From positions 1 to 64,000 of the forward strand of contig DASTFJ010000158.1 of the NCBI GenBank assembly GCA_035708745.1: DNA of 64,000 nt, in the 5' to 3' direction. The translations under genes and the position numbers were made by a program. This stretch comes from JAMLHN01 sp035708745 (lineage in GTDB: Bacteria; Chloroflexota; Chloroflexia; Thermomicrobiales; UBA6265). The stretch's first letter is position 1. Every line of letters starts with the position of its first letter. The notes under the pieces were generated by a model. It was not told where the DNA came from, searched no databases, and saw nothing but the letters and a program-made list of their open reading frames with translations. This document shows, piece after piece, positions 59,460 to 64,000 of the stretch.

Positions 59460-60014
59460 GTGAACAAAACAGTTCTGGTCCTCAATCAAAACTATGAGCC
59501 CCTCAATATTTGCAACGCGCGGCGCGCCGTGGTCCTGGTGTTCGGCGGCAAGGCCGAGATCCTCGAAACGCACGATTCGCTGATCTCGACGTCGCACGAG
59601 GCGTTTCCGTATCCATCCGTCATCCGACTGATCTACCTGATTCGCGCGCCACGCGCCCGGGTGAAGCTCACCCGGCGTGAGGTCTTTCTGCGCGATTCGT
59701 ACACGTGCCAGTATTGCGGCCGGAGAACGAACGACCTGACACTCGATCATGTCATTCCTCGTCATCGTGGCGGGCCGCATACCTGGGAAAACCTCGCCTC
59801 AGCCTGCCGTGCGTGCAATCATCGCAAAGGTGGCAAGTCGCTTCAGGAAGCGCGCATGGTCTTGAAACGACAACCGTTCGAACCATCGCCAGGTCGCTAC
59901 TACGCGATCGAACGCCGGTTGGAACAAAGCATCAGTGAGGCCTGGTACAAGTTCCTTCCCGGAATCGAAGCGTCGGACCGAGCCGATATTCCGATTCCCT
60001 TCAGCGCGGACTGA
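59460..60014 (+). CDS. HNH endonuclease domain protein
   Basis: A 184-residue protein with an N-terminal VLVLNQNYEPLNICNARRAV domain and an HNH core: CQYCGRR, LDHVIPRHRGG, NLASACRACNHRKG (two CxxC zinc knuckles around the HNH residues). This is the common chromosomal HNH family in Actinobacteria, Cyanobacteria and Chloroflexi whose role is not established; no phage or restriction genes are next to it. The GTG at 59460 fits the family start. A hairpin-T-run terminator separates it from serS. Confidence 0.85.
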   Translation: MNKTVLVLNQNYEPLNICNARRAVVLVFGGKAEILETHDSLISTSHEAFPYPSVIRLIYLIRAPRARVKLTRREVFLRDSYTCQYCGRRTNDLTLDHVIPRHRGGPHTWENLASACRACNHRKGGKSLQEARMVLKRQPFEPSPGRYYAIERRLEQSISEAWYKFLPGIEASDRADIPIPFSAD

Positions 60015-60037
60015 GAACTCCACGGTTTATCATCATC

Positions 60038-60070
60038 GCCGCGCTGGAGAAAATCCGGCGCGGCGTTTTC
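60038..60070 (+). terminator. Terminator or attenuator between the HNH gene and serS
   Basis: CGCCGCGC and GCGCGGCG pair with a 13-nt loop, followed by TTTT. It ends the HNH transcript or attenuates read-through into serS. Confidence 0.7.
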
Positions 60071-60102
60071 GTTCGTCCGCCTGCCCTGGAAAGGCTGCCA
60101 CC

Positions 60103-61401
60103 TTGCTCGATCTCAAGCTCATTCGAGAACAACCGGACATGATCCGGAGCGCGCTGGTCGCGCTCAATGCCACTGCACCGCTCGACGAGATCCTCTCGCT
60201 CGACGAATCGCGCCGGCTGGTTGTGACGGATGTCGAGTCGCTCAAGGCCAAACGTAACGAAGGGTCCAAGGAAGTCGGCCGAACCAGGGACGCCGACCGA
60301 CGCACCGCGTTGATCGAAGAAATGCGGTTGCTGGGCGACGACATCGCTGCCAAGGACGAGCAGGTCCGAATCATGGACGAGGAGCTCTACAATCTCCTCC
60401 TCCAGATGCCGAACCTGCCAATGGCCGGGGTGCCGGTCGCTCCGGATGAGCGCGGCAATGTCGTCACCAAGACCGTCGATGTCGAGCGAACGAAGGACTT
60501 CCAGGTGCGCCCGCATTGGGAAATCGGCGAAGAGCTCGGAATCATCGACTTCGATCGTGGCGTCAAAATCGCCGGCACGCGCAATTACGTGCTGCGCGGC
60601 GATGGCGCCCGTCTCCAGCGCGCGCTGATCGCCTGGATGATCGATCTTCACGTCAGGAAGCATGGATACACCGAGGTCTACCCGCCCTACCTGGTTCTGA
60701 CCGAGATGCTCGTCGGCACTGGGCAGCTGCCGAAATTCGCCGAAACGCAGTTCCGCGATATCGAGGGCGAGAAGTGGCTGATACCGACTGCCGAAGTCCC
60801 GGTCACCAATATGTATCGCGACGAGATCCTCGACGAGTCCGAGTTGCCGATTTACAACACGGCCTACACCGCCTGCTTCCGTCGCGAGCAGATTTCGGCC
60901 GGCCGCGACGTACGTGGCATCAAGCGCGGCTACCAGTTCGATAAAGTCGAGATGGTCAAGATCGTTCATCCCGACACATCGATCGAGGAACACGCGAAAC
61001 TGATTTCCGAGGCGGAGGACGTGCTTATCGGATTGGAGCTTCCCTATCGATTGCTGCAAATCTGCACGGGAGACCTCTCCTTCACCGCGGCCAACAAGGT
61101 GGATCTGGAAGTCTGGTCGCCGGGCGTGGACGAATGGTTGGAGGTTTCGTCCTGTTCCAATTTCCTCGATTTCCAGGCGCGCCGGGCAAATATCAAGTTC
61201 CGTCCGGAAGGCGGCGGCAAGATCCAGTTTGTGCACACGCTGAACGGCTCCGGCATGGCATTGCCGCGCACCATGATTGCCATTATGGAGAACTACCAGC
61301 AGGCCGACGGCACCTTCGAGGTGCCCAAAGTCATCCAGCCGTACATGGGTGGCCAGACTATCATTGGCAAGCAAGGGCCGATTGGTCCGGCAGTCTCGTA
61401 A
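60103..61401 (+). CDS. serS: Seryl-tRNA synthetase SerS
   Basis: Charges tRNA-Ser and, where present, tRNA-Sec, the substrate of SelA. The 432 residues have the N-terminal antiparallel coiled coil (LESLKAKRNEGSKEVG to DEQVRIMDEEL), class II motif 2 FRREQISAGRDVRGIKRGYQFDKVEMVK (shown here as FRREQISAGRD and GYQFDKVEMVK) and motif 3 NGSGMALPRTMIAIMEN. The TTG at 60103 has AAAGG 8 nt upstream and matches the family start LDLKLIREQP. Convergent with the MoxR gene. Confidence 0.95.
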   Translation: MLDLKLIREQPDMIRSALVALNATAPLDEILSLDESRRLVVTDVESLKAKRNEGSKEVGRTRDADRRTALIEEMRLLGDDIAAKDEQVRIMDEELYNLLLQMPNLPMAGVPVAPDERGNVVTKTVDVERTKDFQVRPHWEIGEELGIIDFDRGVKIAGTRNYVLRGDGARLQRALIAWMIDLHVRKHGYTEVYPPYLVLTEMLVGTGQLPKFAETQFRDIEGEKWLIPTAEVPVTNMYRDEILDESELPIYNTAYTACFRREQISAGRDVRGIKRGYQFDKVEMVKIVHPDTSIEEHAKLISEAEDVLIGLELPYRLLQICTGDLSFTAANKVDLEVWSPGVDEWLEVSSCSNFLDFQARRANIKFRPEGGGKIQFVHTLNGSGMALPRTMIAIMENYQQADGTFEVPKVIQPYMGGQTIIGKQGPIGPAVS

Positions 61402-61460
61402 CAGCTCGAAAATTGGACGCCGCCAGCAGCACCGTGTGCGGTGTTTGTAGCGCCTACGCG

Positions 61461-62459
<999 letters not shown>

Positions 62460-62482
62460 GACTGCCTCCCGGTTCGACTGGC

Positions 62483-62710
62483 TCAGTGCCGTGAGATGTA
62501 TACCCCCACGATCAGGACAATGACCATCAGGACGATACCGCCGAGTGCCACACCGCCGATGGCCATGACCGAATATCGCTCCGTGCGCGTCGGCTCTCGC
62601 ACGGTCGGTTGTTCGATTACCGCGTCGGACCAGACGACCTCCGAGCCGGGGCGATCGTCGGTTTCGACCAGAAACGCAGTGAACCAGGGCCGGTTCGTCT
62701 CCTCACCCAC
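62483..62710 (-). CDS. 75-aa single-pass membrane protein of unknown function
   Basis: Unrecognised. Residues 1-45 are polar (likely cytoplasmic), residues 49-72 form one membrane segment (AIGGVALGGIVLMVIVLIVGVY). The GTG at 62710 directly abuts the glycosyltransferase stop, with GGAG 9 nt upstream, so translation is probably coupled. MoxR follows 23 nt later. Confidence 0.65.
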   Translation of the reverse strand: MGEETNRPWFTAFLVETDDRPGSEVVWSDAVIEQPTVREPTRTERYSVMAIGGVALGGIVLMVIVLIVGVYISRH

Positions 62711-63835
62711 CTATCCGAACTCCTGCAATCGTTGTGCGACGATCGCCGCGCTCTCCGTCCAACCGAATTGCCGCGCTCGATCCATGCGTGACGTTCGAAC
62801 TTCTTCAGCGTTCGACAATGAGAGCGCACGATCGAGCAATCCGGCTAGCTTGGCAGGATCGGCAGGGTCGAAGTAGTTTGCAGCGTCACCGCCCACCTCT
62901 CGAAACACCGGCAAATTGGCGGCCACAACTGGAGTGCCCGTCGCGAGCGCTTCGACAACCGGCAGACCGAATCCCTCGTAACGTGATGGATAGACGACGG
63001 CTGCCGCTGAGGCCATCAAACCCGGCAGGGCATCATCTGGCACAAACCCAAGCCGGACGACTCGGCCGCTCAACCCCAGTTCATCCACCCGTCCCAGAAT
63101 CGACGGTGCATCACAGCCGGCACGGCCAACCAGGGCGAGTTGAGTAAACGGAGGAAGCATCGCCAATGCCTCGAACAGGACCGGAAGGTTCTTGCGCGGT
63201 TCGATCGTTCCGACTGACAGGAAGAACGGCCGCCGGAGGCCAAATGTGACGAGTGCATCATCGCCGAAGGGCTCCGCCCGATGAAAGTGAGCCGCGGCAG
63301 CATTCGGCGCGACGACGACACGATCGGACGGGACCGCGAATTGCTGGACGATTTCTTCGCGAATCGCATTGGACACCGTGAATACCGTCGATGCTGCGCG
63401 AATGGAACGTTCGACAACCGGCGTCAGAAATCGCGCCAGTGACTCGGGCGTTTGGGCTTCGGGGTGCAGCCAGGCGAGGTCGTGCACTGTGACATGTGTG
63501 CGGGAGTGTTTCGGCGCTGCCGCCGTAAAGTCAGGTGAATACACATCGGTGGGTGTTCCGAGTCGCAGTAATCGATGCAGTGGGACGTTCTGCCGCACGA
63601 ACAGCCGGTCGACGTTCAGGCGCGAGATGGGCGATCGGCGCGCCGGCAGACTACTCCAGGGCGGCCGCTCCGGCAGCTGAGGATCGTGCGGAAGATTGTC
63701 CTCCGCGTACCAGAGCCGGGTCGTTCCCGCATCGACCATCGGAATGAGCTCGCGCGTCAGCTCGCGGGCATACCGCCCGATACCGGCACTTTGATTGACC
63801 GCCGCGCTGATATCGATCAGCAGATCTCTGCGCAT
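62711..63835 (-). CDS. Family 4 glycosyltransferase (mannosyltransferase-like)
   Basis: A 374-residue GT-B enzyme: DISAAVNQSAGIGRYARELT at the N-terminus, TVHDLAWLHPEAQTPES, SVGTIEPRKNLPVLFEAL and the EX7E site SRYEGFGLPVVEALATG. It probably adds a hexose to a lipid or polysaccharide. It begins 3 nt after a flippase-like gene, which supports a role in surface glycan or glycolipid synthesis. Confidence 0.88.
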   Translation of the reverse strand: MRRDLLIDISAAVNQSAGIGRYARELTRELIPMVDAGTTRLWYAEDNLPHDPQLPERPPWSSLPARRSPISRLNVDRLFVRQNVPLHRLLRLGTPTDVYSPDFTAAAPKHSRTHVTVHDLAWLHPEAQTPESLARFLTPVVERSIRAASTVFTVSNAIREEIVQQFAVPSDRVVVAPNAAAAHFHRAEPFGDDALVTFGLRRPFFLSVGTIEPRKNLPVLFEALAMLPPFTQLALVGRAGCDAPSILGRVDELGLSGRVVRLGFVPDDALPGLMASAAAVVYPSRYEGFGLPVVEALATGTPVVAANLPVFREVGGDAANYFDPADPAKLAGLLDRALSLSNAEEVRTSRMDRARQFGWTESAAIVAQRLQEFG

Positions 63836-63838
63836 CAG

Positions 63839-64000
63839 CTAGTCATCCGCTGGTTTCGAACGCTGGTGGATGCCCCACTTGAGCATGTAGAGATAGACCG
63901 TTGCTCCCACCGCAATCAGCCCCCAGTAGGTAATGAGTCGATCGAGCAAGGCCACCGACCCAGCCAGGTCGACTGGCACGTCCGCGAGCTTCAGCACCGA
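63839..64000 (-). CDS. C-terminus of a membrane protein (flippase-like / lysylphosphatidylglycerol synthase TM family), partial
   Basis: The frame is open from the window edge to the TAG at 63841-63839, giving the last 53 residues. They include a membrane segment (LITYWGLIAVGATVYLYML) preceded by LLDRLITYW, the usual end of UPF0104/AglD-type flippase-like proteins, and a short polar tail. The rest lies outside the window. Gene order places it at the head of the glycosyltransferase-MoxR unit. Confidence 0.6.
   Translation of the reverse strand, partial: SVLKLADVPVDLAGSVALLDRLITYWGLIAVGATVYLYMLKWGIHQRSKPADD

Overview
This 64 kb window is gene-dense, GC-rich bacterial chromosome. It carries mostly housekeeping genes, with no transposase, integrase, CRISPR array or phage block that I can see. 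Gene content and style (dnaN-recF without dnaA, GTG/TTG starts, two TrkA-N proteins, a MalFG-type sugar transporter without its ATPase, SelA, a Bacillus-type LexA motif) suggest a member of the Chloroflexota, perhaps Thermomicrobia-like. The phylum is an inference; no rRNA is present to confirm it.

Layout. 0-0.8 kb: a minus-strand RNA cluster (tRNA-Thr, tRNA-Leu, rnpB, tRNA-His). 0.9-5.3 kb: TPR protein, Trm112-like protein, ruvB, queA, HD-domain protein, lipoprotein cyclophilin. 5.3-6.3 kb: a two-gene minus operon with a Rad52/Erf-like annealing protein behind a consensus promoter and a LexA-type box. 6.4-14.5 kb: dnaN, recF, tRNA-Gln, pcrA, dgt, dnaG. 14.4-16.1 kb: selA, tRNA-Pro, tRNA-Arg. 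16.3-19.4 kb: glycosyltransferase, class III aminotransferase, small unknown protein. 19.5-22.7 kb: TPP riboswitch and thiD-thiG-thiE-tenI::thiS. 22.6-31.1 kb: alkyltransferase-like gene, secA, unknown coiled-coil protein, mnmG, phosphoesterase, UspA, two TrkA-N proteins. 31.2-38.6 kb: glutamate dehydrogenase, gatB, nuoG-nuoI, aldehyde dehydrogenase. 38.6-39.0 kb: a non-coding gap with a strikingly 6S-RNA-like fold. 39.0-45.7 kb: nfo, glycosyltransferase 2, NarL-type regulator, SDR, sugar ABC transporter. 45.8-53.9 kb: mutL, mpg, valS, uvrA. 53.9-59.3 kb: a six-gene minus operon (Asp-rich anchored protein, small membrane protein, ApbE, ferric-reductase-like protein, response regulator, histidine kinase) divergent from a VIT-type metal transporter. 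59.5-64 kb: HNH protein, serS, MoxR ATPase, small membrane protein, glycosyltransferase, end of a flippase-like membrane protein.

How it works together. DNA replication and repair dominate (ruvB, Rad52-like, dnaN, recF, pcrA, dgt, dnaG, nfo, mutL, mpg, uvrA, an alkyltransferase-like protein). Three of these genes (ruvB, the Rad52-like gene, uvrA) have CGAAC-N4-GTTCG-like operators at their promoters, so they probably share SOS control. A recurring extended -10 element (TGnTAnnnT, mostly TGCTAnnnT) precedes tRNAs and many protein genes.

Best candidates for undescribed biology: the Asp-rich protein/ApbE/ferric-reductase/two-component module, whose kinase sensor carries the same kind of acidic tract and whose promoter has an 11-bp-period direct repeat; the SOS-controlled annealase with its 73-aa partner; the TenI-ThiS fusion; and the 6S-like RNA.
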